From NCBI GenBank assembly GCA_963930645.1, contig OZ005648.1:195335304-195399303 (forward strand): a stretch of DNA of 64,000 bases, written 5' to 3'. Positions within the stretch are counted from its first letter, which is position 1; each line of letters begins with the position of its first letter. This document shows, piece after piece, positions 1-10,474 of the stretch. Below the pieces are notes generated by a model. It was not told where the DNA came from. It saw nothing but the letters and a program-made list of their open reading frames with translations, and made no database searches. The DNA is from Salticus scenicus. Its lineage: Eukaryota; Arthropoda; Arachnida; Araneae; Salticidae. Both the position numbers and the translations under genes were made by a program.

Positions 1-387
1 AAAATGGATAAATTATATATGTAGGGGAGGAGGTGGTAATATGAAACAGGGTGGTAATATGAAACCTTTCTGCTTATCTACTGGAGCCATCTGTGTTTAC
101 TAAAGTAAACTTAATTAATGGGAATCATAATAATTGCTAAACCGCATGGCATCAGTATAGCTTGTTTTGTTTATGGTGTAATAGGCGGATCTTTGTTTAT
201 GCAGTTCTAAAAAATTTCAGAAGGTAAGTTTCACGACTATTTTTCACATCCTTATTGATAAATATAAGATATTGTTAATATTATTTTTATTAACTGTTAG
301 ATGGAATAGTAAAATAGCAGGATTAAATTATGGATAAATATTTTTCAAACTTAAAATTCATGGGATCGTTTATAAAATGGCGATTGG

Positions 388-420
388 TGGTAATATGGAA
401 CAATGTGTTCCATATTACCA
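388..420. repeat. perfect 15 bp palindrome of the terminal motif
   Basis: The arms TGGTAATATGGAACA and TGTTCCATATTACCA are exact inverted copies separated by 3 bases. The motif is the same as that in the element's termini, so it may be an internal transposase-binding site or the junction of a rearranged end. Confidence 0.8.
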
Positions 421-423
421 TAA

Positions 424-525
424 GCCGAAGAACTTTGGATTAAATGTGTTGTATGCCAACAATGGGCACATGTTTTATGCAGTGGATGTGAAGGTGACAT
501 TTATATTTGTGACTTTTGTTCCTAA
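424..525 (+). pseudogene. C-terminal PHD-type zinc finger of a transposase (fragment)
   Basis: After a stop at 421-423 the frame reads AEELWIKCVVCQQWAHVLCS, then continues with GCEGDIYICDFCS and a stop at 523-525. The pattern Cys-x2-Cys, Trp-x-His, Cys-x2-Cys, Cys-x2-Cys matches the end of a PHD finger. In pogo/Tigger-type transposases such a finger often closes the protein, so the natural stop right after the last Cys-Ser fits. No catalytic domain remains upstream. I infer this is the 3' end of the transposase gene left after internal deletion. Confidence 0.55.
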
Positions 526-947
526 GTATGACTAATTTGAACTTTAGGATTACTTTTTTTTACAAACAATATTTTACAGGAAAAAAACTTCCTCTTTATG
601 TTTTTCGATAAAATATGCGTATTTTCTACAATACTTTCCTTTGGATGTTCAGGTTTTCCTTTTTTTAGTAATGTTTTCTGAAATAAATAACCCAATAAAT
701 ATTTTTTTGTTTCCCTTTTTATTGCTCCATATTACCACCCCACTTTCTAAGACAGCTATTTTTGTATTATGTTTAAAAAAAATTAATGGTTTTCAAATCG
801 TTTAATGTTTTACCTTCTAATAACTTTAAATGTTCAGTGGAAGGATAATTTGTCAAATTATAGTAGTTATTGTTGAAAAAATTTCATTAAAAAGTGCATT
901 TTTTGTTAAAAAATAAAAAGTGGTCCATATTACCACCTTCTCCCCTA

Positions 948-1607
948 ATATCTACTTACAGATTCATATTAAGTAATATATCATTAACTTTAGTACCAAT
1001 CGATTTTATACTATGAAATTATCTAAAAAATATTTCATTTCATTATTGGTCTTGATTACACAAAACCTACAAAAATTGTAATAATCAAATGTATTTAAAG
1101 AAGTTATCTTAAAAAGATTCCAAACTACGAAATTCATTTCAAAATAAACTTTCTAATGATGAAAGTTTTTTCCATATTTATGATTTATGTTTTATTTCAT
1201 ACTTCGCGCTATTCATAGTAAATGATAAAACAACGCAACCATAGTAGAAAGTATTTCAACGAGATTTTGCAGTCTCTAGCAGTTTAGCGCGCTACCAGAA
1301 TGCACGCAAAAAACATGAAGCATATTCATCTGGATTCCAAACATCCAGTCTATAAAAACGCTTTATTTGCTCCCATATTTCTTAGTTCATACGAGCAATT
1401 TGTTCTAGATATATATCGACTAAATTATGTCAAAACATATAGTGATGAAAAAGAGACAGAAAGGTCTCAGATTCGAACTTTGGCTTGCCTAGATTTTGGT
1501 TTCTTAAAAAATAATTCATCCGTTTCATAATTGTTTTGTTTGTATAAATAATCCAGGTTAATTTTTCTTATTATCTTCATTTTTCAAAACACTCTCCATT
1601 CTTTCAG
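948..1607. other. no gene seen
   Basis: AT-rich sequence. A 76-codon open stretch at 1300-1530 shows no recognisable motif, no splice context and ordinary AT-rich composition; I treat it as chance. Confidence 0.6.
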
Positions 1608-1738
1608 ATACAAGATTTCTACCAGTAACCTATAGGAAATGGCAGGTACCAGGTTTGATACCAGTTTACGCTCGTCGACATGCCCGTTTCAGTGCTTTCC
1701 GTAATTTTCTACGTTACTCGCGTAAATACGGACAGTGA
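1608..1738 (+). CDS. candidate terminal exon of an unidentified gene
   Basis: A pyrimidine-rich tract ending in CTTTCAG (1601-1607) looks like a strong 3' splice site. It is followed by 42 open codons in phase 2 up to a TGA at 1736-1738. The translation starts TRFLPVTYRKWQVPGLIPVY and ends RNFLRYSRKYGQ. It is very basic and its codons are clearly GC-richer than the flanks. I do not recognise the protein. No upstream exon could be assigned, and no standard AATAAA lies between the stop and an A29 run at 1851, so a truncated processed pseudogene is the main alternative. Confidence 0.35.
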
Positions 1739-1847
1739 CCCCCACTCTACAGTCAACATTCTACCAGGCTTTATAATGAATCGGCCTCAACACCTCACCT
1801 TTCAAATGCTGGCAAAAACTATAATGCAAAACGTATTTTAACTTCTG

Positions 1848-1850
<3 letters not shown>
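1739..1850 (+). other. possible 3' UTR of the candidate exon
   Basis: This stretch is more GC-rich than the surroundings and ends at the A29 run. No canonical polyadenylation signal was seen. Confidence 0.25.

Positions 1851-1879
<29 letters not shown>
1851..1879. repeat. A29 homopolymer
   Basis: Uninterrupted run of 29 A. It could be a retroposed poly(A) tail following the candidate exon or an ordinary homopolymer; similar runs are common throughout the window. Confidence 0.95.
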
Positions 1880-1881
<2 letters not shown>

Positions 1882-2847
1882 AGTTATTCAAAAATCTCAA
1901 ATATTTGTTAGAGTTTATATACACTTTGTATATTTCAAAATAATATTTTAAAATAACTAAATATTTTAGGTGTATAAAATATAATCTTGGAATGTACAAA
2001 GTTATAGATATATAATAAAGATGATCTATTAAGCATAGTAGAAGCCAAGCAACAGATACAAGATCACTGAAACACCAATGACCAATAAGATTTAAAATAT
2101 ATATATATATATTGGATTTAAATACACTAATGTAAAGAAACCAGATCTATTAATTAACAGCCTGCAAAACAAACGATTCAATAAAGTAACACAACAAATA
2201 TTAACTTAAAACCATAAACTTATCAAAATTAATGAAAAAATAACCTAAGAAATTCAAGATAGGAAGGAAGGAGGCAGGCGGCAAGAATTGTGACTTGCCT
2301 GTGGGGTTAAACTAGTTTTACGCCGGCAACACTCACCCAGCCTGCCACGACCAGAACAGGAACCATATGGATTTAAAAAAGCAAAATTTCAAAGCAGATG
2401 AATAACAATGAAACCACGAAGCAACAATGAAATTCACCAATTGATTACATTGTGTTTAATAGTATAATTAGAATTTTAAATATAGTTGACAACTCAAAAA
2501 GATAGAAACTGAAATTTTATTGGAAAAAGAAAGTTTGCATAGAAATACAAAGTAAGCGCAACAAGCCTTCTGCTTTTATTTTTTTATTTATTTATTTATT
2601 TTTTTAATTTAATTTCACAATATTCCAATATATATATATATATATATATATTGGAAAGTTGAATGTTTAAATATTTTCCGTTCGTTAAATCTTAAAATAA
2701 TGCATAATTTATCTTTATGTAATATGCTCAAATAGAATGCAATCCGACATTGGTTTCTAAATAATCAATTAAACTTAATACTTATTACGGCTATCATTAA
2801 TCTCAATAATATTATTCTTCCTTAGAAGGAAAGCTGATGTAATTCTG
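1880..2847. other. no gene seen; short AT microsatellites
   Basis: Holds small (AT)n tracts near 2099 and 2632. A GC-richer patch at 2261-2370 has no readable gene or repeat match in the window. Confidence 0.6.
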
Positions 2848-2942
2848 AAGCTTAACTTGTCAACTGTATAAGCAATCCATGTTTTATTGACTACGTCAGT
2901 TATCAGCAAAGAATGTTGACGGCTATTCGATAAATAATGTAC
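2848..2942. repeat. dispersed repeat with GTCAAC/GTTGAC arms, copy 1
   Basis: Shares about 95 bp with 23095-23190 and more weakly with 27055-27115. The core AATCCATGTTTTATTGACTA and the flanking GTCAAC ... GTTGAC are kept in copies 1 and 2. Function unknown. Confidence 0.7.
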
Positions 2943-3584
2943 TCGGCTGCTTTATTTTTATTAATCTAATTTAGTTTTTTATTACAATTGCTTTTATTTA
3001 GAAGTTTTGAATTATTTACCAATAAAGTTTTAGGATAAACATATGTTAAAAAAAAAGACTTCATAGTTCCGTTATTATTTGAGTTTTTGCAGATGTATAC
3101 ATATACATAAACATTCATCAGTTTTACACATTAATATATATATATATATTGAAACTCATTTGTAGCATTTCTATTTATAAATCTTTAAATTAGTTAACAA
3201 AGAGTAAAAATAATTTAAGAATTCTTTTATATTTTTATTGTTATGTTAAAATAAACTCAGTTTTATTTAGTTAAATAAGAAATATAAAACTGCATTTATT
3301 TTTATAAAATGTACAAGAAATTTTATATATTTATACATTTATTAGATTTCTGCTATGATTCTTTTATTTATTAGGTATTTTAAACATTTAATAATCTAGA
3401 AGATAAATTCATCTGATGGAAAAGCAATCTATGTTTTATCAATATATTTAATCTCTCCAATACATTTTTGCTTCTATCATCCGACTACCGCAGTTATTAC
3501 GAGTATTGTGTTCAATCAAAAATTTCAATCTGCAGCCTTCACCTGATTTACATGCTTTGGAAAATGATTTTTGGTAATTGGTCA

Positions 3585-4428
3585 GTATGTGTGTGTATGT
3601 ATATATGTGTAGGGAATCTCCTTACTATCACATCTCACTAAATATGATACAACGGCAAAACTTCAGAATTGATATAAATCTGGTGCAGTGATAATTTGTT
3701 TCAACTTTTGGTAAAATTGGAAAAAGGCAAATAGAACCGTAAGTCCCTATCTCAAAAACAGCTCTAACCATTTCATACTAAGTTACTATAGAAACACCCT
3801 ATTTGATGTCTTTTCGCATGTATTTGTTGATTAGTTCAGGACAGTTGATAGGCGTCCTGCATAAGTAGATGAATTTACAGGTTTTGTAAATGCGTTCTTC
3901 TAAAAACGGCTGTACGATTTCAAATTTGCCGTTTTTAAATATCCTTTCGTTGTAGGTAATTGATGTTAACGATTAACAGATGCGTTTTCCATATTTTGGT
4001 GAAAATCGAAAATGGTACCAAATTTCGGTATCTCAAAAACTGCTTTTACGATTTTTTTGAAAATTTCCACATGAAACCCATTTTAGCAAGTATTACTTGA
4101 TTAAAGAAGTATTACATGTATTACAGGAAAATTGGTAGTTTTCCTGATTAAGTAGGTTAGTTATAGATTTCAGAAGTGGGAGTTTCAAAAAACGATCTGC
4201 AGATTTTTTTTTTTAAAGCTCGCTTTGTAATCTCTGTTTTGTATATCTTTCCTCATGTATAAATTTTGCTTATAGGGGAATTATTTGGTGCCTAACACGT
4301 TAGGTCAATTTTAAGCTTTCAGACCTCATTATCTCCAAAAGGTGTTTATAATATGTCTAACTAATAGTGCGAGATGGAAGTCGTGTGGTTCTTAAACACT
4401 AAAATTTTTTTTACTGCATACCTTGTGA
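3585..4428. repeat. microsatellite-led tandem-repeat element, family 2, copy 1
   Basis: Begins with a TGTGTGTATG-type microsatellite at 3589. It continues with about four degenerate units of roughly 140 bp, each starting like TCTCAAAAACAGCTCTAACC (near 3752, 3898, 4030, 4183). The same units occur at 54645-55170, including ATTACAGGAAAATTGGTAGT near 4120 and 55150. Its boundaries are uncertain. Confidence 0.55.
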
Positions 4429-6806
4429 TAGGTTGATTTGTTTAGAAATCGACCTATTGCAATCATTTCGTTTATCTATCTATCAATCTATCTATATATA
4501 ATGAAAATTTTGTCATCAAGCTAACTACCGAAATAATACTCCAAACTGAACCGAATTCGGACTGCAAACTTACCTTATAAATATCTTGGATAAGATCGTT
4601 AATCAAGTTGCTCCGCTTTTCTCTCTTCAAGTGGCAGCCACTTGAAAATTCCAAATCCCCGTTGTAAAAAGCTTATTTAAAGCCAGAACTGCTTGAATTT
4701 TGATATAAGGATAGACCACATAAGGGTCTCATTCAAGTTTACTAATGAACTCTATTCTCCATTTTTAACAAAGTGGCTGAAATCTTAAGTTAAGCGGGGT
4801 CACTTAAAATCAGGCTACCACTTGAAAATTTAAAATCACAATAACTTCCGAAATAATACTCCAAATCGAACCACATTCAGACAGTAAACTTATCTTATAA
4901 ATATCTTAGATGAGTTTATTAACCAAGTTGCTCCGACTTTTTGTTTTCAAGTGGCGGTTACTTGAAAATTTCAAATCCACTTTGTAAAAAGCGTATTTAA
5001 AGCTGGAATTGCTTGAATTTTGATTTAAATCTAGACCATTTAAGTGTCTCAACCAAGATTAATTATGAACATTATCCGCCATTTTTGACAAAGTGGAGGA
5101 TATCTTAAACAAAGCGGGGGCCACTTGAAAATGTAATATCATGATAACTTCCGAAAAAATGCTCCAAATCAAACTAAATTTGGACAGTAAACTTATTTTA
5201 TAAATAACCTGGGGGTGAGTTTTTTATCAAATCAAACTGCTCTGCCTATTTGTTTTAAAGTGGAAGCCACTTAGAAATTTCAAATCCGCATTGTGAAAAG
5301 CCTATTTAAGACCGGATTTGGTTGAATTTTTATGTATACATAGATTACATAAGGGTTACAACCACGTTGATTAATAAACATTACCCGCCATTTTTAACAA
5401 AGTGCGAATGTTATAAACTAAGCGAGAGAACTTGAAATTAGGCTACCACTTGAAAACTTATAAACATGATAACTTTTTTAATTCTGATTCAATTCGAACC
5501 AAAATTGGACAACTTTAGATGAGTTTACTGGGCAAGTTGTTTCGACATTATGTTTCCAAGTTGCGGAGACTTGAAATTACACTGTCACTTGAAAATGTAT
5601 CACCCCGATAACATTTAAAATACTAAACTGATTCAAACAAAACTTAGATAGTGAACTTGTGGTTCAAATATCTTTTATAAGTTCGCTTGGTAACTTGATC
5701 CGCAATTTTATTTTCAAGTGGTTGCCACTTGAAAATTTGTCATTATGATAACTTTTGTAATACTGAATCAATTCGCATCAAATTTGGGTAGTGGATTTAT
5801 TATTCAAATATCTTAGATAAGTTCACTGGGCAACTCACTTCGCTTTTTTGTTTCCAACTGGTAGCCACTTGAAATCACGGTGCCACTTGAAAATTTCTTT
5901 ACACCATAATTTTTGAAATAATGAGTTAGTTTAAAATAAAGTTGGACAGTAAACTTATCATAAAAATATCTTGGATGATTTCACTTGGCAAGTTGCTTCG
6001 ATATTTTCTTTCCTAGTTGCAGCCACTTAGACTGCCTTTTGAAGATTTGACATAACATTAATATTTGAAACACTGCAGTGATTCGACCAAAGTTCGACAG
6101 TGCACTTATGCTTCAAATATTTGGGATGCGTTTGCTGGGCAAATTGCTCCGTTATATTGTTTCCAATTTGCGGCCACTTGAAAATTTGTTATCACGATAA
6201 CTTTTGAAATACTTAATAAAATCAAAACACAGTTAAAAAAAGGATTTATCATTAAAATATCTATGGTTTCGGGGGGCAATTTTCTCCGCAATTTTTTTTC
6301 CATGTTCTGCCCATTTGGGCGCTGCTACTTGAGACTTTGTTATCGGACTAACTTTTGAAAAACGCAATTTATTCGAATCAAAGTTGGACAGGGTACATAT
6401 CTTAAGAATATTTTGGTTTAGTTCACCGAGCAATTTTTTCCGCCATTTTGATCCAAATGGCGGCTACTTAATTCGTCAGCATGATAACTTTTGAAATTCT
6501 GAATTAATTCGACCCAAATATGTACAGTAGACTTATCTCACAAATGCATTTGATATATTTGTTTGCTATCTTGGCCCGCGATCTTGTTTTCATGTGCTAA
6601 CCATTTGAAAATTTCGAATTCACATAAAAAGGTATTTGTGAACCGATTGTTTAAAAGTCCAAAGTGCACAGCCAACATTAATATTTCTACCACGTCTATT
6701 AATAATTTGTAGCCGCCACTTTGAACCATAACGACGGCTTTTTGATATAAAAAAAAAACAAAAAAAACAAAAAAAAAACTTTCCCTTCCGAATGAGTCGG
6801 AAGGAC
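4429..6806 (+). mobile_element. Helentron-like non-autonomous element, copy 1
   Basis: Starts with TAGGTTGATTTG, which folds on itself with AGAAATCGACCT. A short (TATC)n microsatellite follows, then degenerate tandem units: four of about 300-325 bp, followed by about seven of about 150 bp. It ends with a hairpin, CCTTCCG-(7)-CGGAAGG (6784-6804). The order 5' sub-terminal repeat, microsatellite, tandem core, 3' hairpin resembles Helentron-associated elements such as DINE-1. The right sub-terminal repeat is degraded here. No coding sequence is present; short open frames inside are by-products of the repeats. Family assignment is inference from architecture. Confidence 0.6.
6784..6804. repeat. 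3' terminal hairpin of copy 1
   Basis: CCTTCCG and CGGAAGG flank a 7-base loop. The same hairpin ends copy 2 at 10452-10472, with a C-T change and an A-G change only in the loop. Confidence 0.85.
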
Positions 6807-7380
6807 TTTTTTTTCTTTTTCTATTTATTATCATTATATATCATTTCTTTCTATTTAGGATGTTCAAAGAATCTTTCACATACATAATAATTTGTATAAG
6901 TGGATTTAAAAAAATAAAATAAAATAAAATAAAATGAAAAAGGAATTTTACATAAAAAATGTCAAAGAATTCATTTTTAAAAAATATTAAACTCTAATTT
7001 TTAAACAAAAATTCGCTTACCCCAAAATACATTAGTTGAATAAGATGCGCCTAATAAGCAAATAAGTTCATGTACCAATTTTCAGCATTGTATTAAAAAA
7101 GTACTATGCTGTTATGTAGTTATGCGAGTTTGGAAGAAAACAACATAAACTTTGAAGGTTTAGACTGACGAGCGTGACTGTTGTTCAAAATTGGCACTGC
7201 CTGCCTACCAGCTTCGAAAGCCGAAACTTTCAGCCATTGTTGAATCTCACAAAATAATTCGGAAACGTTAAAGCATATTTTAATTTATTTGTACTGCATA
7301 AAATACAACAAAATTACTGTACTAAGAGACAAAAAAAAAAAAAAAAAGCACTGCACTGCAGAAAAGTTGACTTATACTTT
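6807..7380. other. spacer between the two Helentron-like copies
   Basis: Contains (AAAAT)n near 6911 and otherwise unique AT-rich sequence; no gene seen. Confidence 0.6.
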
Positions 7381-7569
7381 TAGGTTGATTTCTTTAGAAA
7401 TCGACCTATTGCAATCACTTCGTTTATCTATCTATCTATCTATCTATATATATATATAAAATGAAAATTTTTCTCATCACGATAACTCCCGAAATAATAC
7501 TCGAAATCGAACCAAATTTGGACAGTGAAGTAATCTTATAAATATCTTGGATGAGTTTTTTTAACCAAG

Positions 7570-9780
7570 TTGCTCCGACTTTTCGTTTTCAAGTGTCAGC
7601 CACTTGAAAATTTCAAACCGACATTAAAAAAGCATATTAAAAGCAAGATTTGCTTGAATTTTGATGTAAATACAGGCCACATAAGGGTCTCAATGAAGTT
7701 TATTAATGAAGTTTATCCGCCATTTTTAATAAAGTGGCAGATATTTTAAGTTAAGCGGGACCACTTGAAATCAATCTACCACTTAAAAATTTAAAATCAC
7801 TATAACTTCCGAAATAGTACTCCAAATCGAACCAAATTTAGGCAGTGTCTTAACTTATCTTAGATGAGTTTATTAACCAAGTTGCTCCGCCATTTTGTTT
7901 TCAAGTGGCGACCACTTGAAAATTTCAAATTCAAATTGTAAAAAGCGTATTCAGAATTTGTTTGAAATTTCTCGTAAATATACACCACATAAGGGTCTCA
8001 ATGATGTTTATTAATGAAATTTATCCGTCATTTTTAATAAAGTGGTAGATATCTTAAAATAAGCGGGACCACTAGAAATCAGGCTACCACTTGAAAATTT
8101 ATAATCACTATATAACTTCTGAAATAATACTCAAAATCGAACCAAATTTAGACAGTGTCTTAACTTATCTTATAAATATCTTAGATGAGTTTATTAACCA
8201 AGTTGCTCCGCTATTTTGTTTTCAAGTGGAGACCACTTGAAAATTTCAAATTCAAATTGTAAAAAGCGTATTCCAAATTTGTTTGAAATTTGGTGTAAAT
8301 ATAGACAACATAAAAGTCTCAATAATGTTTATTAATGAAAGTAATCCGTCATTTATAATAAAGTGGTAGATATCTTAAGTTAAGTGGGGCCACTTGAAAT
8401 TGCGCTACCACTTGAAAATTTAATATCACAATAACTTCTGAAATAATACTCCAAATTGAACCAAATTTGGACAGTGTCTTAACTTATCTTATAAATAACT
8501 TAGATGAATTTGTTAACCAAACTGCTCCGCCATTTTGTTTTCAAGTGGAGACCACTTGAAAATTTCAAATTCAAATTGTAAAAAGCGTATTCCGAATTTA
8601 TTTTAATTTTGATGTATACATAGATTACACAAGTGTCTCAAATAACATCATTAATGAACTTTATCCGCCATTTCTAATAAAGTGGCGGATATCTTAAATT
8701 AAGCGGGACCACTTGAAATCAGGCCACCACTTGAAAATTTAAAACCATGATAACTTCCGAAATAATACTCAAATGGAACCAAATTTGAACAGTGTCTTAA
8801 CTTATCTTATAAATATCTTACATGAGTTTGTTAACCAAGTTGCTCCGCCATTTTGTTTTCAAGTGGAGACCACTTGAAAATTTCAAATTTAAATTGTAAA
8901 AAGCGTATTCCAAAATTGTTTAAATTTTGATGTAAATACAGACCACATAAGGATCTCAATGAAGTTTATTAGTAAACTATATCCGCCATTTTTAATAAAG
9001 TGACAGATATCTTAAGTTAAGCGGGGTCACTTGAAATCAGGCTCCCACTTAAAAATTTAAAATCACGATAACTTTTGAAAAAATACTTCAAATCGAACCA
9101 AATTTTGACAGTGATATTATCGTATAATTATCTTGGATGTTTTCACTAGGCAACTTGTCCCGACATCTTGTGTCTAAGTTCCAGCCACTTGAAATCACAC
9201 TGCCACTTGAAAATATGCCATCACGATAACTTTTACAGTACTAAACAGATTCAAATAAAAGCTGGATAGTGAACTTTTGGTTCAAATATCTAGGATAAGT
9301 TCACTTGGTGACTTGATCCGCAATTTTATTTTCAAGTGTTGGCCACTTGAAAATTTGTCTTATAGTAACTTTAGTAATACAGAATCAATTCGCATCAAAT
9401 TTGGGTAGTGGATTTATCATTCAAATATCTCAGATAAGTTCGCTGGGCATCTCATTCCACCTCATTACAAGTGGTGCCACCTGAAAATCTCTTATGACGA
9501 TAATTTTTGAAATACTGATTTAATTTAAACTAGAACTGGACAATGAACTTATCGTACAAATATACTGGATGATTTCGATGGGCAAGTTGTTTTCCTATTT
9601 TGTTTTCCAAGTCGCAGCCCCTTAGACTGCCACTTGAAAATTTGCCATAATAATAACTTTTGAAACACGGCACTGATTTAAACCACAGTTGGACAGTAAC
9701 CTATACTTCAAATATCTTCGATGTGTTTGCTGGAACTTTAGAAATACTTAATCATTTCATATGAAAGTTGAAAAATAGAT
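7570..9780. repeat. tandem array, 315 bp higher-order units passing into 150 bp monomers
   Basis: The landmark GTTGCTCCG recurs near 7570, 7881, 8201, 8520 and 8840, a spacing of 311-320. After 9152 the same landmark, now diverged, recurs every 140-160 bp (9152, 9313, 9453, 9592). The 315 bp unit therefore looks like a homogenised dimer of the 150 bp monomer. Confidence 0.75.
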
Positions 9781-9799
9781 TTATCATTCAAACAACAAA

Positions 9800-10085
9800 A
9801 ATTTAGAAAAATCACGTAACTCGTGAACCAATCACGTTATTGCGTCCATCTTTGGTATATCGATAATAAATATTTTCTCGCGAAAAATGTCGCCATAGGG
9901 GAAAAGTCGCCAAATTTGGCGCCAAATCCATTACCTGCGTTACTGGATCTTTTTAATGCGTTTTTAAGAAAAAATTAGGCTATTTTAATTCTAAAACAAA
10001 CTAGAAATGCAGGAAACTGACATTTTATCAACTTACTATAAGCCTCTTTGAAAGAATTTCTACAAAAAAAAAAAAAAAAAAAAAG
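9800..10085. other. non-repeat interruption inside copy 2
   Basis: Lacks the CAAGTGG/CCACTTG monomer signature. Contains the palindrome TTTGGCGCCAAAT near 9914 and ends in an A20 run near 10062. It could be an inserted or captured segment; no matching copy was found in the window. Confidence 0.4.
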
Positions 10086-10474
10086 AAATTCAAATTTGCA
10101 ACGATATCTTAGATGAGCAACTTTCTCTGCCATTTTAATCGAAGTGGCAGCCACTTAATTTTTCAACACAATGACTTTGAGATTTTGAATTAATTCGAAC
10201 TATATGTGTACAGTAGACTTATCTCCCAAATACATTTCATATATTTGTCAACTTAACCCACCATTTTTTTCCAAGCGCCGGCCACTTGAAAATTTTAAAT
10301 TCACATAAAAATGTATTTATGAACCGATTTGCTTAAAACTCCATATGTGCATAGCCTACATCAATATTTCTACCAAGTGCATTAATAATTTGTAGCCGCT
10401 ATTTTGAAACAAAATGACGGCTACGTGATAAGGAAAAAGAAATCAACCTACCCTTCCGAATAAGCCGGAAGGAA

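Larger units (their letters stand above)
24..945 (+). mobile_element. pogo/Tigger-like DNA transposon remnant, TA-flanked
   Basis: The ends are imperfect inverted repeats of about 20 bp (left GGGGAGGAGGTGGTAATATG; right, reversed, GGGGAGAAGGTGGTAATATG). Each end is bordered by TA (22-23 and 946-947), as expected of Tc1/mariner/pogo insertion. The inside is mostly non-coding but keeps the end of a zinc-finger reading frame (424-525). Core copies of GGTAATATG recur at 52, 388 and, reversed, at 411 and 728. The pogo assignment rests on TA flanks plus the C-terminal PHD-like finger, a combination known from arthropod pogo transposases. The DDE region is missing, so another TA-inserting family is possible. 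Confidence 0.6.
7381..10474 (+). mobile_element. Helentron-like non-autonomous element, copy 2
   Basis: Better preserved than copy 1. The left sub-terminal repeat TAGGTTGATTTCTTT (7381-7395) is matched in inverse by AAAGAAATCAACCTA (10436-10450). A (TCTA)n microsatellite follows at 7425. About six 315 bp units follow, then 150 bp units, then the hairpin CCTTCCG-(7)-CGGAAGG (10452-10472). Units carry the palindromic core TTTTCAAGTGG ... CCACTTGAAA. Sequence at about 9800-10085 interrupts the array and includes TTTGGCGCCAAAT and an A20 run. No protein is encoded. Confidence 0.65.

Noticed and set aside
6538..6834. 98-codon minus-strand frame
   Set aside because: Lies across the tandem-repeat element and its A-rich 3' end; the equivalent in copy 2 is not open.
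7420..7460. Possible CRISPR-like regular repeats in the 4-10 kb region
   Set aside because: Units are tandem with no unique spacers and the context is eukaryotic.
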